Origin: Nonomuraea sp. NEAU-A123
GTDB taxonomy: Bacteria > Actinomycetota > Actinomycetes > Streptosporangiales > Streptosporangiaceae
Length of the DNA: 64,000 nucleotides
NCBI RefSeq assembly: GCF_018603905.1
Contig: NZ_JAHFZZ010000004.1
Span: forward strand, 372,001-436,000
Reading direction: 5' to 3'
Shown here: positions 51,193 to 61,243 of the stretch, in pieces
How positions within the stretch are numbered: the first letter of the stretch is position 1
Layout: each line of letters starts with the position of its first letter
The notes under the pieces: model-generated
Databases searched by the model: none
Seen by the model: the letters and a program-made list of their open reading frames with translations, nothing else
What the model was told of the DNA's origin: nothing
Program-made: the position numbers and the translations under genes

Positions 51193-52626
51193 GTGAGTGG
51201 CCGTAACTCGTTTATGATCGTCGCGAACCGGTTGCCGGTCGATCGAACGGTCGAGCCGGACGGGACGGCCTCATGGCGCAGGAGCCCAGGCGGGCTTGTC
51301 ACCGCCATCGCTCCCGTTATGCAGCGCCGCCACGGCGCCTGGCTGGGCTGGCACGGCGCCGCCGACGAGCGCCTGGAGCCGTTCGATCAGGACGGCATGA
51401 GCCTGATCCCGGTGCCGCTCTCGGCCAGTGAGGTGGAGCTCTACTACGAGGGCTTCTCCAACGCCACGCTCTGGCCGCTCTATCACGACGTGGTCGCGCC
51501 GCCGGTGTTCGAGCGCGGCATGTGGGACGCCTACCGCGCCGTCAACCAGCGCTTCGCCGAGGCCGCGGCCGAGGCGGCCGAGGAGGGGGCGCTCGTCTGG
51601 GTGCAGGACTACCAGCTCCAGCTCGTCCCCGCCATGCTGCGCAAGCTCCGGCCGGACCTGCGCATCGGCTTCTTCCTGCACATCCCGTTCCCGCCGGTCG
51701 AGCTGTTCTGGCGGCTGCCGTGGCGCAGGGAGCTGGTCGAAGGGCTGCTCGGGGCCGACCTGGTGGGCTTCCAGTTGCCCGGCGGCGCCTCGAACTTCCG
51801 GCGGCTGTGCCGCAGGCTGCTCGGCCTGCCGTACAAGGGGAATGAGATCTTCCTCGACGACCGGATCGTGACCACGCAGGCGTTCCCCATCTCGGTGGAC
51901 TTCGGCGAGCTCGACCGGCTGGTGCGCGAGCCGCACATCATGACCCGCGCCAAGGAGATCAGGGCCGAGCTCGGCGATCCGGAGCACGTGCTGCTCGGGG
52001 TGGACCGGCTCGACTACACCAAGGGCATCGGGCTACGGCTGGAGGCGTTCGGCGAGTTGCTCAAGGAGGGGCGGCTGAAGCCCAACGAGGCCGTGTTCGT
52101 GCAGATCGCCACGCCTTCGCGCGAACGGGTGGAGGAGTACCGCCGGTTGCGCGACGACATCGAACTGCAGGTCGGCCGGATCAACGGCGAGCACGCGATG
52201 CTCGGCCTCCAGCCGATCCAGTATTTCCACCAGTCATACGGGCGGGAGGAGCTGGCCGCGCTCTACCTGGCCGCCGACGTCATGGTGGTCACGCCGTTGC
52301 GTGACGGGATGAACCTGGTGGCCAAGGAGTATGTCGCCTGCCACCACGACCTGCGGGGAGCGCTCGTGCTCAGTGAGTTCGCCGGGGCGGCCGACGAGCT
52401 GCGGCAGTCGTACCTGGTCAATCCCTATGACGTCGAGGACGTCAAGCGGCAGATGATGACGGCGATGCGGGCCACGCCGCACGAGCTGTCCCGGCGGATG
52501 CGGACGATGCGCCGCCGGGTCGCCACCTACGACGTGGACCGCTGGGCCGGAGAGTTTCTCACTGCCCTGGAGTCACCTGCTTCACCGTCTTCCACGCCTC
52601 ATAACGCTTCTTGGCGGTCCGGTTGA
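51193..52626 (+). CDS. otsA: Alpha,alpha-trehalose-phosphate synthase
   Basis: A 477-residue GT20 glycosyltransferase that makes trehalose-6-phosphate from UDP-glucose (or GDP/ADP-glucose) and glucose-6-phosphate. Motifs: [10 protein letters not shown] at the start, [72 protein letters not shown], and the nucleotide-binding [22 protein letters not shown] 51193 has AGGAGG 6 bases upstream. The last 16 or so residues ([15 protein letters not shown]) are not conserved and are encoded antisense to the end of the DUF4235 gene. No otsB is adjacent. Confidence 0.95.
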   Translation: MSGRNSFMIVANRLPVDRTVEPDGTASWRRSPGGLVTAIAPVMQRRHGAWLGWHGAADERLEPFDQDGMSLIPVPLSASEVELYYEGFSNATLWPLYHDVVAPPVFERGMWDAYRAVNQRFAEAAAEAAEEGALVWVQDYQLQLVPAMLRKLRPDLRIGFFLHIPFPPVELFWRLPWRRELVEGLLGADLVGFQLPGGASNFRRLCRRLLGLPYKGNEIFLDDRIVTTQAFPISVDFGELDRLVREPHIMTRAKEIRAELGDPEHVLLGVDRLDYTKGIGLRLEAFGELLKEGRLKPNEAVFVQIATPSRERVEEYRRLRDDIELQVGRINGEHAMLGLQPIQYFHQSYGREELAALYLAADVMVVTPLRDGMNLVAKEYVACHHDLRGALVLSEFAGAADELRQSYLVNPYDVEDVKRQMMTAMRATPHELSRRMRTMRRRVATYDVDRWAGEFLTALESPASPSSTPHNASWRSG

Positions 52627-52843
52627 CCACGATCTGCGCCACGGACATCCCGACGCCCATCACCACGGCGTAACCGATCGCCTCGCCCATGCTGACCTCG
52701 GGTGAGTCGGTGTCGATCGGCGGCTCCTTGCCGGTGGTCTTCACCCAGACGAACCCGAGGATCTTGCGCGCCGCCCAGGCGGTGACCAATCCGACCAGAC
52801 CGCCGATGACCCGCCAGGCGAGGTCGGGCTTGTCGTCTGCCAT
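52559..52843 (-). CDS. DUF4235 membrane protein
   Basis: A 94-residue protein with two hydrophobic helices: [20 protein letters not shown] and [20 protein letters not shown]. The ending [12 protein letters not shown] is typical of DUF4235. The function is unknown; these proteins are common in Actinobacteria. ATG 52843 has a GGAGA-type site upstream. The 3' end overlaps the convergent otsA end by 68 bases. Confidence 0.9.
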   Translation of the reverse strand: MADDKPDLAWRVIGGLVGLVTAWAARKILGFVWVKTTGKEPPIDTDSPEVSMGEAIGYAVVMGVGMSVAQIVVNRTAKKRYEAWKTVKQVTPGQ

Positions 52844-52908
52844 CCGAACGTCTCCTTCCGCTTTGTAACGAACACTAGTCTGCAACGCCTCCCAGGCCGG
52901 TGAAGCCG

Positions 52909-52914
52909 TACCAT
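52909..52914 (+). promoter_or_regulatory. TANNNT -10 box of valS (leaderless)
   Basis: TACCAT lies 8 bases before ATG 52923. GGAGG between them is only one base from the ATG, too near to work as a normal ribosome binding site. Confidence 0.45.
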
Positions 52915-52922
52915 ATGGAGGC

Positions 52923-55436
52923 ATGAATCAGCAGCGACTACGCCATGCCGCCATGCCGGAGAAACCGACTCTCGACGGCTTGGAGCAGGTATGGGTAGCG
53001 CGCTGGGAAGATGACGGTACCTACCGGTTCGACAGGTCCAAGACGCGCGAGCAGATCTACTCGATCGACACGCCGCCTCCCACCGTCTCCGGCTCCCTCC
53101 ACGTCGGTCACGTCTTCTCCTACACGCACACTGACACCATCGCCCGTTTCCAGCGGATGCGCGGGCGCGAGGTCTTCTATCCCATGGGGTGGGACGACAA
53201 CGGCCTGCCCACCGAGCGCCGGGTGCAGAACCACTTCGGCGTCCGCTGTGACCCTTCGGTGCCCTACGACCCCGACTTCACACCTCCGGCCAAGCCCGAT
53301 CCCAAGCGGCAGGTCTCCGTCTCGCGCGGCAACTTCATCGAGCTGTGCGAGCGGCTGACCGCCGAGGACGAGAAGGCGTTCGAGGAGCTGTGGCGGCGGC
53401 TGGGGCTGTCCGTCGACTGGTCGATGACGTACGCGACCATCGACGCCGGGGCGCGGGCCGCCTCGCAGCGGGCCTTCCTGCGCACGCTGGGGCGCGGCGA
53501 GGCCTACCTGGCCGAGGCGCCGACGCTGTGGGACGTCTCCTTCCGCACCGCCGTCGCCCAGGCGGAGCTCGAGGACCGTGAGTGGCCGGGAGCCTTCCAC
53601 CGGGTCTCCTTCTACGGCGAGAAGGGGCCGGTCTGGATCGAGACGACCCGGCCCGAGCTGCTGCCCGCCTGCGTGGCCCTGGTGGCGCACCCCGACGACG
53701 AGCGCTACCAGCCGCTGTTCGGCACCTCGGTGCTGACGCCGCTGTTCGGCGCCGAGGTGCCGGTGCTGGCCCACCACCTGGCCGAGCCCGACAAGGGCTC
53801 CGGCATCGCGATGGTCTGCACGTTCGGCGACATCACCGACATCACCTGGTGGCGGGAGCTGGCGCTGGAGACCAGGCCGATCATCGGCAAGGACGGCCGC
53901 CTGCTGCCCGAGCCGCCCGAGGGCGTCGAGCAGGAGCCGTACAAAGAGCTGGCGGGCAAGACCGTCCACAGCGCGCGCGAACGCGTCGTGGAGCTGCTGC
54001 GCGAGTCGGGCGACCTGGACGGCGACCCGCGTCCCACGCGGCGGATGGTGAAGTTCTACGAGCAGGGCGACCGCCCGCTGGAGATCGTCACCACCCGTCA
54101 GTGGTACATCCGCAACGGCGGACGCGACCCCGAGCTGCGCGAGCGGCTGCTGGACAGGGGCGCCGAGCTGCGCTGGCACCCGCCGCACATGCGGGTCCGC
54201 TACGACAACTGGGTGCGGGGGCTGGCCGGCGACTGGCTGATCTCCCGGCAGCGCTTCTTCGGCGTGCCGATCCCCGTCTGGTACCCGCTGGACGGGTCGG
54301 GCGAGCCCGACTACTCCCGTCCGCTGGTCCCGCCGGAGGACCTGCTGCCGATGGACCCCTCTTCGCAGGTGCCCGACGGCTACACCGAGGACCAGCGGGG
54401 CGTGCCGGGCGGCTTCATGGGCGATCCGGACATCATGGACACCTGGGCGACCTCGTCCCTCACGCCGGAGATCGTCGGCGGCTGGGAGCGGGATCCCGAC
54501 CTGTTCGGCCGGGTCTTCCCGATGGACCTGCGGCCGCAGGCGCACGAGATCATCCGCACCTGGCTGTTCTCCACCGTGGTCAGGGCGCACCAGGAGTTCG
54601 GCACGCTGCCGTGGCGCGACGTGGTCATCGCGGGCTGGATCCTCGACCCCGACCGCAAGAAGATGTCCAAGTCCAAGGGCAACGTCACGACGCCGCTCGG
54701 GCTGCTGGAGGAGTACGGCTCCGACGCGATCCGCTACTGGGCGGCCAGCGGGCGGCCCGGCACCGACACGGCGTTCGACACCGGGCAGATCAAGGTCGGC
54801 CGGCGGCTCGCCATCAAGATCCTCAACGCGTCGAAGTTCGTGCTCGGCTTCCCCGGCTCCGAGGCGGCGGTCACCGAGCCGCTCGACCTGGCGATGCTGG
54901 CCCAGCTCTCGAGTGTGATCGAGGAGGCCACCCAGGCGTTCGAGGGCTACGACTACACCCGGGCGATGGAGGCCGCCGAGCGCTTCTTCTGGGCGTTCTG
55001 TGACGACTACCTGGAGCTGGTCAAGGCCAGGGCCTATGAGAGCGGCCCGGCGGCCGCCTCGGCGCACGCGGCGCTGCGCCAGGCGCTCGACGTGCTGCTG
55101 CGGCTCTTCGCGCCGTTCCTGCCGTTCGTCACGGAGGAGGTCTGGTCCTGGTGGCGTCCCGGCTCGGTCCACCGCGCGGCGTGGCCGTCGGTGCCGGCGG
55201 GCGCGGGTGACCCGGCGGTGCTCACCGTGGCGTCCGACGTGCTCGCGCGGATCCGCAAGGCCAAGTCCGCCGTCAAGCTGTCGATGCGCGCCGAGGTCTC
55301 CCGCCTCACCGTGTCCGGCCCCGAGATCGCCCTGGTACGGCTGGCGCAGGACGACCTGTGCGGCGCGGGCAACGTCGAGGAGTTCGTCCTCGACGACGGT
55401 CCCGAGTTCGCCGTCGAGGTGACGCTCGAGCAGTAA
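52923..55436 (+). CDS. valS: Valyl-tRNA synthetase
   Basis: An 837-residue class I synthetase that charges tRNA-Val. The HIGH motif is HVGH in [17 protein letters not shown] (about residues 58-61), the Val-specific [19 protein letters not shown] follows, the CP1 editing domain is about 210-400 ([20 protein letters not shown]), and KMSKS is in [17 protein letters not shown] (near 580). The anticodon-binding helices extend to the end, where the usual bacterial C-terminal coiled-coil arm seems to be missing. ATG 52923 is selected from the -10 box; ATG 52953 is a shorter choice. Confidence 0.95.
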   Translation: MNQQRLRHAAMPEKPTLDGLEQVWVARWEDDGTYRFDRSKTREQIYSIDTPPPTVSGSLHVGHVFSYTHTDTIARFQRMRGREVFYPMGWDDNGLPTERRVQNHFGVRCDPSVPYDPDFTPPAKPDPKRQVSVSRGNFIELCERLTAEDEKAFEELWRRLGLSVDWSMTYATIDAGARAASQRAFLRTLGRGEAYLAEAPTLWDVSFRTAVAQAELEDREWPGAFHRVSFYGEKGPVWIETTRPELLPACVALVAHPDDERYQPLFGTSVLTPLFGAEVPVLAHHLAEPDKGSGIAMVCTFGDITDITWWRELALETRPIIGKDGRLLPEPPEGVEQEPYKELAGKTVHSARERVVELLRESGDLDGDPRPTRRMVKFYEQGDRPLEIVTTRQWYIRNGGRDPELRERLLDRGAELRWHPPHMRVRYDNWVRGLAGDWLISRQRFFGVPIPVWYPLDGSGEPDYSRPLVPPEDLLPMDPSSQVPDGYTEDQRGVPGGFMGDPDIMDTWATSSLTPEIVGGWERDPDLFGRVFPMDLRPQAHEIIRTWLFSTVVRAHQEFGTLPWRDVVIAGWILDPDRKKMSKSKGNVTTPLGLLEEYGSDAIRYWAASGRPGTDTAFDTGQIKVGRRLAIKILNASKFVLGFPGSEAAVTEPLDLAMLAQLSSVIEEATQAFEGYDYTRAMEAAERFFWAFCDDYLELVKARAYESGPAAASAHAALRQALDVLLRLFAPFLPFVTEEVWSWWRPGSVHRAAWPSVPAGAGDPAVLTVASDVLARIRKAKSAVKLSMRAEVSRLTVSGPEIALVRLAQDDLCGAGNVEEFVLDDGPEFAVEVTLEQ

Positions 55437-55439
55437 CTG

Positions 55440-57617
55440 CTAGTAGTCGCACACCCCCGAGGGGAAGATCGCCTCAAGGCGGGCCCGCTCCTCGGGGGAG
55501 GGGCGCCACGAGCCGTACAGGCCGCGTGCGATGGCCTTGGACACCGGCTGCAGGCGGCACTTGTACACGCCGCCCTCCAGCGGACCGCCCGCCACGACGC
55601 GGGAGGTGGAGTACAACGGGAAGCGCGCGGTGCAGGGGCCGGCGGCGTGGTGGTCCAGGATGCCGTCCCACACGTGCGGGCCGGCGGCGATCTGCGCCCC
55701 GGTGGTGGTGAAGCAGCGGTCCACGGCCGAGGCGGGCTTGTTGCCCGCCACCCCGCGCCACGGGCGGGCGCGGAGGTTGGCCATCCACTGGTCCATCACC
55801 CGCAGCGCCTCGGGCGTCTGGTCGAACGCCGGCCCGTCGGGGCGGGCGTCGGTGAACCAGATGACCTGGTTGTCGGCGTTGCCGTCGTAGTTCAGCATCC
55901 GCTGCCGCGAGGCGAACGACTGGTGCGCGTCGTGCATGTCGAGCTGGTCTTCGAGGTAGTGGCGCCAGTCGATGACCGGGATGGCGATGTCGCCCTTGAA
56001 CACCAGCCCGCTGCGCTCCACGTTCTTGATCGCGATCGGGTCGCCGGTACGCCGTGGCGCCGGGTCCCCCGTCTGCTGGTTGCGGGTGCTCCACGGGTCG
56101 AACTGGGCCGGATCCTGGCAGAGGGAGGGGGTGAACGGGCAGCCCTCCCGCACCATGTCCTTCGACTCCTTCCAGGAGCCGGCGTGCGCGTTGACGTCGA
56201 GGAACTCCGCGGGCGTGATCAGGCCCTTCACCAGCGACCCCAGACCGTACTGGACGCCGACGTTGTCCCAGGTGGAGCGGGCGTAGCCGTCGGGGGCGAC
56301 GCCGTAGACCTCGCGCAGGTCGTCCCAGTGCGTCCACTGGACCGTGTCCTTGACGCCGGGCGGGTCCATCTTGGCCCACTCGGGATCGTTGTTGGAGCTG
56401 AAGAGCGGGTTCATGGTCAGCGGTGTGAGCCCGCGCCAGCCCTTGACGCACTCGTCCGAGCCCGGCTTGCCGGTGTAGGGGTTGTCCACGGTGTCGCTGG
56501 CGTTCATCCCGATCAGCGCGGTCCGCGCGTCCCAGGACGCCCAGCGCGGGTTGTGGTCCATGTAGCGTTCGAGCAGCTCACAGTCGCCGACGTGGATGGT
56601 CTGGGTGACCATGTCGGGATAGGAGTACTGCGGGATCGCCGCGTCGATCACCTCGGTGCCGTAGTTCTGCCCGTAGATGTACTGCTGGAGGGCGCCGCCC
56701 GAGCCGCCCACGCCGACCGTGTAGAGCGGCACGCCGTACTGCTCGATGAACCGCTCCTTCACCATCAGCGCGGTCTCGCCGCCCAGGATCAGGTTGTAGT
56801 GCGTCGAGGTGCGGGTGCCCGACGAGTACAGGATCGCGTAGCCCTTGCCCAGTCCGTACACGTCGAGCGCGCTGCCGCCGAGCGTGCCCTGGTCGTGGCC
56901 GATCCCCACGCCGCCGTCGAAGCGGTAGATCGCCCGGCCGTTGTAGCCGTCCTCCAGCATCGCGATGGAGTAGAGGAAGCGGTTGATCACGCCGCGCTCG
57001 CGGCGCACCACGAAGTCCACCGTCCGGCCGTCCATCGTGGTGGTGGTCGACATGTCCGCGGGGCGCTGGGCGGGCATCGTCTTGAACGCGCCGTCCGTCG
57101 AGCGGTAGAGCCGCTCCTTCAGCACCGGCGCGAAGCAGTCCCTGCTCCACCCGCCCGTGGTGCGCATGCCCTGGCCGTCCTGGTTGTCCGCGACCGGCGG
57201 GCCGAGCCCGCTCCGCTCGGTCTTGCACAGGAACGGGTACTGGTGCGGCCCCGAGAAGATCGGTCCTGAGATCGGGTGGTTGCGTAACTTCAGCGTCTCT
57301 TTGAACGGCCCGGCCAGCGCCTTGATCGTGTTGTCGCCGTCGATCAGCCCGGTCACCAGGCCGCTGAACGACTCGCCGCCGGGATCCGGTGTGAAGGCCG
57401 CGGTGACGTCCTCGCCGTTGCGCAGCACCTTGAGCCGCATGCCCTGGCTTACTTGTACCCGGATCAAGGCGTCACCGCCGCTGACCCGGTCGGCGCGGCT
57501 GGACAGCACGTCGAGCGCGGGCTCACCGCGCGAGGCCAGGGCGGGCACGGGGACCGCGACGAGACATGCGATCACGGCGGTGATAGCGCTCACCTTAACC
57601 AGCGCGACGGTCTTCAT
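55440..57617 (-). CDS. Secreted DUF6351 family protein (lipase-like)
   Basis: A 725-residue exported protein. The signal peptide is about 1-27 (AITAVIACLVAVPVPALASR). A beta-rich region (about 35-110) precedes an alpha/beta-hydrolase-like core with GVGGSGGALQQYIYGQNYG as the probable nucleophile elbow. The C-terminus is Cys-containing (VDRCFTTTG, GPCTARFPLY, GVYKCRLQP). The family is found in soil actinomycetes and proteobacteria; the enzymatic activity is not known to me, and a lipase or tannase-like esterase is plausible. ATG 57617 is taken; 57623 adds two residues. It ends 3 bases after valS on the opposite strand. Confidence 0.82.
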   Translation of the reverse strand: MKTVALVKVSAITAVIACLVAVPVPALASRGEPALDVLSSRADRVSGGDALIRVQVSQGMRLKVLRNGEDVTAAFTPDPGGESFSGLVTGLIDGDNTIKALAGPFKETLKLRNHPISGPIFSGPHQYPFLCKTERSGLGPPVADNQDGQGMRTTGGWSRDCFAPVLKERLYRSTDGAFKTMPAQRPADMSTTTTMDGRTVDFVVRRERGVINRFLYSIAMLEDGYNGRAIYRFDGGVGIGHDQGTLGGSALDVYGLGKGYAILYSSGTRTSTHYNLILGGETALMVKERFIEQYGVPLYTVGVGGSGGALQQYIYGQNYGTEVIDAAIPQYSYPDMVTQTIHVGDCELLERYMDHNPRWASWDARTALIGMNASDTVDNPYTGKPGSDECVKGWRGLTPLTMNPLFSSNNDPEWAKMDPPGVKDTVQWTHWDDLREVYGVAPDGYARSTWDNVGVQYGLGSLVKGLITPAEFLDVNAHAGSWKESKDMVREGCPFTPSLCQDPAQFDPWSTRNQQTGDPAPRRTGDPIAIKNVERSGLVFKGDIAIPVIDWRHYLEDQLDMHDAHQSFASRQRMLNYDGNADNQVIWFTDARPDGPAFDQTPEALRVMDQWMANLRARPWRGVAGNKPASAVDRCFTTTGAQIAAGPHVWDGILDHHAAGPCTARFPLYSTSRVVAGGPLEGGVYKCRLQPVSKAIARGLYGSWRPSPEERARLEAIFPSGVCDY

Positions 57618-57718
57618 GTGCATGACGGTCGCATGTGATCATGCCGTTGCCCAGACCCGATCAGACCCGATCTTTTATCCGCGCGCATCCATTCCGGTCA
57701 CGTGCCAGTCTTGAACAC

Positions 57719-58870
57719 GTGCTGACTGACCGCCCAACCAAGCTCGTGCCACCCGTGCTGGCCAAGATGGCCGCCTGGTGCCTGTGCCTGATCCTCGTCG
57801 GCGTGGTCGTCTACTTCTTCGTCCAGGGCATCGCGCGGCTCAGCTTCGTGGCCCTGCCCGTCGCCATCGCCCTGCTGCTGACCGCGCTGCTGTTCCCGCT
57901 GGCCAGGAGCCTGCGTGAGGCGGGCATGCGCCCCATCTACGCCACCTGGATCACCATGCTGGTGGCGCTCGCGGTGCTCGCCGGCACCGGATGGCTGGTC
58001 GGCGCGCGGGCCACCGAGGAGTTCCCCAACCTGGTCGAACAGGTCCAGTCCACCGCCCGCGACGTACAGAACTGGCTGATCACCGGCCCGCTGCACCTCA
58101 AAGAGGCGCAGATCACCAGCTACGTCGACGAGATCGCGACGATGGTCAACGCCCAGCGCACGGCCATCACGAGCACCGTGCTGACCGCCGGCGCCGTCGC
58201 CTTCGAGGTGCTCGCATCCCTCGTGCTGCTGCTGTTCGTCACGTTCTTCCTGCTCAAGGACGGCGACCGGATCTGGTCGTGGTTCCTGCGGGGGTTCGGC
58301 TCGATGGCGCCGCGGGTCGACCGGGCGGGCCGGGCCGCCTGGACCACGCTCTCCCACTATGTGCAGGGCACCGTCGCGGTCGCCGCCGTGCACGGATTAA
58401 TCATGGGCATCGTGCTGGCCGGTATGGGCGTGCCGCTCTGGGCGCCGCTGGCGGTGCTGATCTTCTTCGCCAGCTTCATCCCGATCGTCGGCATCTTCTT
58501 CGCGGGTACGATCGCCACCCTGGTCACGCTGGGCGCCAAGGGGCCGGTCTACGCGCTGATCTTCATCGGCATCCTGATCGTCGAGCAGCAACTGGAGAAC
58601 CACGTGCTCCAGCCGCTCATCGTCGGCCGGGCGCTCAACTTCCACCCGCTGGCCATCATCCTCGTGCTGGCCGTCGGCGGCATCCTGGCCGGCATCGCGG
58701 GAGCGGCGGTGGCCGTGCCCGTGGCGGCGGTGATCTACCGGGCGCTGCCCGAGCTGGTGCACAAACCGCCCGCCCTGCCGCCGGCCCCCGCGCGGTCACC
58801 CGACTCCCCGCCCCCGGGCGCAAGTTCGGGCTCGGCCGACAAGGACGATAGTCCCCCTGACACCGAGTAA
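57719..58870 (+). CDS. AI-2E family transporter
   Basis: A 383-residue membrane protein with about seven to eight membrane segments (MAAWCLCLILVGVVVYFFVQ, TWITMLVALAVLAGTGWLV, VLASLVLLLFVTFFLLKDGD, LIMGIVLAGMGVPLWAPLAV, FFASFIPIVGIFFAGTI, AIILVLAVGGILAGIAGAAV). The signature ENHVLQPLIVGRALNFHPL is near residue 300. The family exports autoinducer-2 or exchanges Na+/H+, depending on the member. GTG 57719 is chosen at the homology start; no ribosome site is obvious. The C-terminus is Pro/Ser-rich. The next gene starts after 177 bases. Confidence 0.9.
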   Translation: MLTDRPTKLVPPVLAKMAAWCLCLILVGVVVYFFVQGIARLSFVALPVAIALLLTALLFPLARSLREAGMRPIYATWITMLVALAVLAGTGWLVGARATEEFPNLVEQVQSTARDVQNWLITGPLHLKEAQITSYVDEIATMVNAQRTAITSTVLTAGAVAFEVLASLVLLLFVTFFLLKDGDRIWSWFLRGFGSMAPRVDRAGRAAWTTLSHYVQGTVAVAAVHGLIMGIVLAGMGVPLWAPLAVLIFFASFIPIVGIFFAGTIATLVTLGAKGPVYALIFIGILIVEQQLENHVLQPLIVGRALNFHPLAIILVLAVGGILAGIAGAAVAVPVAAVIYRALPELVHKPPALPPAPARSPDSPPPGASSGSADKDDSPPDTE

Positions 58871-59047
58871 TCTCGTCACCCGTGACCACCTCACCGAGGG
58901 ACGCCCGAGTTCGGGTGCCTTCTCCCTTTTCCCGGTGGCCCGACACTCCACCCTCCTGTCTGGTGCGACAGGAGTACGGGCGGAAGGGCGTACCTTGAGG
59001 CTGAGGGGGCGCATCGCCGCCGAGCACCACGACCGTGAGGTGAACCC

Positions 59048-59488
59048 TTGACCGACGTGCAGGTCCTCATCCAGCGACTCGACGACGAGCTGCCGGTGCC
59101 GTCCTACGCCCATCCGGGCGACGCGGGCGCCGACCTCTACGCGGCCGAGGACGTCGAACTGCTGCCCGGCGAGCGGGCCGTGATCGGGACGGGCCTCGCG
59201 ATCGCGCTGCCCGACGGCTACGCCGCGTTCGTGCACCCTCGCTCGGGCCTTGCCGCCAAGCACGGCGTCACGCTGGTCAACGCGCCAGGCACGGTCGACG
59301 CCGGCTACCGCGGCGAGATCAGGGTGACGGTGATCAACACCGACGCCAAGGAGCCCTTCCGCCTGAGCCGCGGAGACCGGGTGGCCCAGCTCGTCGTCCA
59401 ACGCGTCGAGCGGGCGGCGTTCACCGAGGTGGAGCTGCTGCCCGGCTCGGCCCGCGGCACCGGCGGTTTCGGATCAACAGGACGTTAA
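59048..59488 (+). CDS. dut: dUTP diphosphatase
   Basis: A 146-residue trimeric dUTPase that hydrolyses dUTP to dUMP and PPi, keeping uracil out of DNA and feeding thymidylate synthesis. All five motifs are seen: AHPGDAGADLYAAEDV, HPRSGLAAKHGVTLVNAPGT, DAGYRGEIRVTVINT, RGDRVAQLVVQRVE, and the flexible C-terminal RGTGGFGSTGR. The start is TTG 59048 with GAGGTG upstream. It heads the conserved actinobacterial dut-DUF3710-OB-DUF3159 group. Confidence 0.96.
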   Translation: MTDVQVLIQRLDDELPVPSYAHPGDAGADLYAAEDVELLPGERAVIGTGLAIALPDGYAAFVHPRSGLAAKHGVTLVNAPGTVDAGYRGEIRVTVINTDAKEPFRLSRGDRVAQLVVQRVERAAFTEVELLPGSARGTGGFGSTGR

Positions 59489-59506
59489 CCAGGGAGAGTG
59501 AGCACA

Positions 59507-60148
59507 GTGTTCCGACGTCGCCGTCGTGAGCAGCCGGATCAGGCGGCAGAGCAGAAGGTCTCCGCCGCCCCCATGCGCGAATCCGGCCCATGGGACGCCG
59601 ACGAGCCCCACCCCGACACCGACAGGATCGATCTCGGCGGGCTGCGCGTGCCGCACAACCCCGACTTCGACCTGCGGCTGGCCTCGGTGGGTGACCAGAA
59701 CGTCGGTGTCGTCGTGCTGTACGAGGAGAGCTCGCTGCAGCTCCAGGCACTGGCCGCGCCCAAGACCATGGGTCTCTGGGACGAGGTCCGGGCCAAGATC
59801 CTGTCGGGTGCCAAGGACCTCGCCGGGCAGGAGGGCCCGTTCGGTCCCGAGCTGATCGGCGACATCGCCGGCGAGGGCAACACCACCCGCAAGGCCCGTT
59901 ACATCGGCATCGACGGTCCGCGCTGGTTCCTGCTGGCGATGATCAGTGGCCGGGCCGCGCTCGACGAGAGCGTGGCGAACGTGTTCCTCGACTTCATCCG
60001 GGATGTCGTGGTAGTACGGGGCACCGAGCCGATGGCCCGGGAAGAGGCGATCACGCTGCGCCGTCCCAACGAGCAGAGCACCGAAACGGACGAGAGCCAG
60101 GGGCTCAACCCGTTCAAACGAGGACCCGAGATCAGCGAGATTCGCTGA
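59507..60148 (+). CDS. DUF3710 family protein
   Basis: A 213-residue actinobacterial protein found next to dut. It begins with a basic stretch (FRRRRREQPDQ), then RIDLGGLRVPHNPDFDLRLA, VVVLYEESSLQLQALAAPKT and GIDGPRWFLLAMISGRAALD. The function is unknown; no enzymatic motif is apparent. GTG 59507 has AGGGAGAG 8 bases upstream; the GTG at 59498 overlaps that site and is less likely. It is encoded 18 bases after dut. Confidence 0.93.
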   Translation: MFRRRRREQPDQAAEQKVSAAPMRESGPWDADEPHPDTDRIDLGGLRVPHNPDFDLRLASVGDQNVGVVVLYEESSLQLQALAAPKTMGLWDEVRAKILSGAKDLAGQEGPFGPELIGDIAGEGNTTRKARYIGIDGPRWFLLAMISGRAALDESVANVFLDFIRDVVVVRGTEPMAREEAITLRRPNEQSTETDESQGLNPFKRGPEISEIR

Positions 60149-60162
60149 CCGTTCCTATCACG

Positions 60163-60168
60163 TAGGCT
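60163..60168 (+). promoter_or_regulatory. TANNNT -10 box of the OB-fold gene (leaderless)
   Basis: TAGGCT lies 8 bases before ATG 60177 and no ribosome binding site is present. Confidence 0.45.
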
Positions 60169-60176
60169 GAGTCATC

Positions 60177-60563
60177 ATGAGTACGGCAGAACCTCCGAAA
60201 CGCGGGGGATTGCGCGGGTTCTTCAGTCGGCTGGCCTCCACCCAGTCCGAGATCGAAGCCCAGGAACTACGGGAAGACGTCGACGAGGTCGGCGCGACCC
60301 CCATCGTCTCGTGTGGCGGCAGGCGCCGCTTCTGCGTGGCCGGTACGCTACGTACCGTGACACTGCGGCCCAGGGGCGGCGCGCCCGCCCTTGAGGCCGA
60401 GCTCTACGACGGGTCAGACGTGATCGACCTGGTATGGCTCGGCCGCCGCAAGATCGCGGGCATCGAGCCCGGGCGCACCGTCAAGGCAGAAGGCCTGGTC
60501 AGCATGCAGGACGGGCGCAAGGTGATGTTCAATCCTCGCTACGAGCTGCGCCCAGGGAGTTGA
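60177..60563 (+). CDS. OB-fold nucleic-acid-binding protein
   Basis: A 128-residue protein. After a basic N-terminus (KRGGLRGFFSRLASTQSEIE) comes an OB fold: CVAGTLRTVTLRPRGGAPAL, LYDGSDVIDLVWLGRRKIAG, RTVKAEGLVSMQDGRKVMF. It resembles the RecG-wedge-like OB proteins linked to dut in Actinobacteria and may bind single-stranded DNA or RNA. It precedes the DUF3159 gene by 4 bases. Confidence 0.9.
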   Translation: MSTAEPPKRGGLRGFFSRLASTQSEIEAQELREDVDEVGATPIVSCGGRRRFCVAGTLRTVTLRPRGGAPALEAELYDGSDVIDLVWLGRRKIAGIEPGRTVKAEGLVSMQDGRKVMFNPRYELRPGS

Positions 60564-60567
60564 TCAG

Positions 60568-61239
60568 GTGAGTGCCGAGGCGGAAGAGGTCGCCCACGAC
60601 ACCGTCGAAGCGGCGGTGCGAGCCCAGCTCGCCAAGGCGTTCGGCGGAGTACGGGGCATCATCGAGGCGGCGGTGCCGACCATCGCGTTCACGCTGTCGT
60701 GGATCTTCACCGAAGACCTGAAGATCTCGCTCATCATCAGCGTCTCGCTGGCGGTCGTGCTGCTGGTGGCCAGGATCGCGCAGCGGTCCACGCCGCAGTT
60801 CGTGATCAACAGCCTGATCGGCATCGCCATCGGCGCGTTCTTCGCCAGCCGCACCGGCGACGCGAAGGACTATTTCCTGCCCGGCATCCTGTGGAACGCC
60901 GGCTACTCGGTGGCGATGCTGCTGTCGATCGTCACCCGCTGGCCCGTGGTCGGGTTCCTGATCGGCTCGGTCACCGGCGACCCCACGGCCTGGCACAAGG
61001 ATCCGGGCATCGTCCGGCTCTGCGCCAAGCTGACCTGGATGCTGCTGATCCCGTGCGTGATCAGGGTGGCCGTGCAGCTGCCCGTGTGGCTGTTCGGCGG
61101 CGGCGACGAGGCCGTGGCCGCCCTCGGCTTCGCGAAGATCGTGATGGGCTGGCCGCTCCAGGTGGCCGCGCTCGGCGCGATGCTGTGGCTGCTCGGCAGG
61201 GGACGAACGCCGATCAAGTCGCCGGTCGCCCCCGCCTAG
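60568..61239 (+). CDS. DUF3159 membrane protein
   Basis: A 223-residue membrane protein with about six segments (AVPTIAFTLSWIFTEDL, ISLIISVSLAVVLLVARI, FVINSLIGIAIGAFFASR, AGYSVAMLLSIVTRWPVVGF, MLLIPCVIRVAVQLPVWLF, LQVAALGAMLWLLGR). The motif TGDAKDYFLPGILWNAGYS, with a GDPTAWHKDPGIVR loop, is typical of DUF3159. Its function is unknown. The start is GTG 60568. It converges on the ceoC gene with 4 bases between. Confidence 0.93.
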   Translation: MSAEAEEVAHDTVEAAVRAQLAKAFGGVRGIIEAAVPTIAFTLSWIFTEDLKISLIISVSLAVVLLVARIAQRSTPQFVINSLIGIAIGAFFASRTGDAKDYFLPGILWNAGYSVAMLLSIVTRWPVVGFLIGSVTGDPTAWHKDPGIVRLCAKLTWMLLIPCVIRVAVQLPVWLFGGGDEAVAALGFAKIVMGWPLQVAALGAMLWLLGRGRTPIKSPVAPA

Positions 61240-61243
61240 CCGC

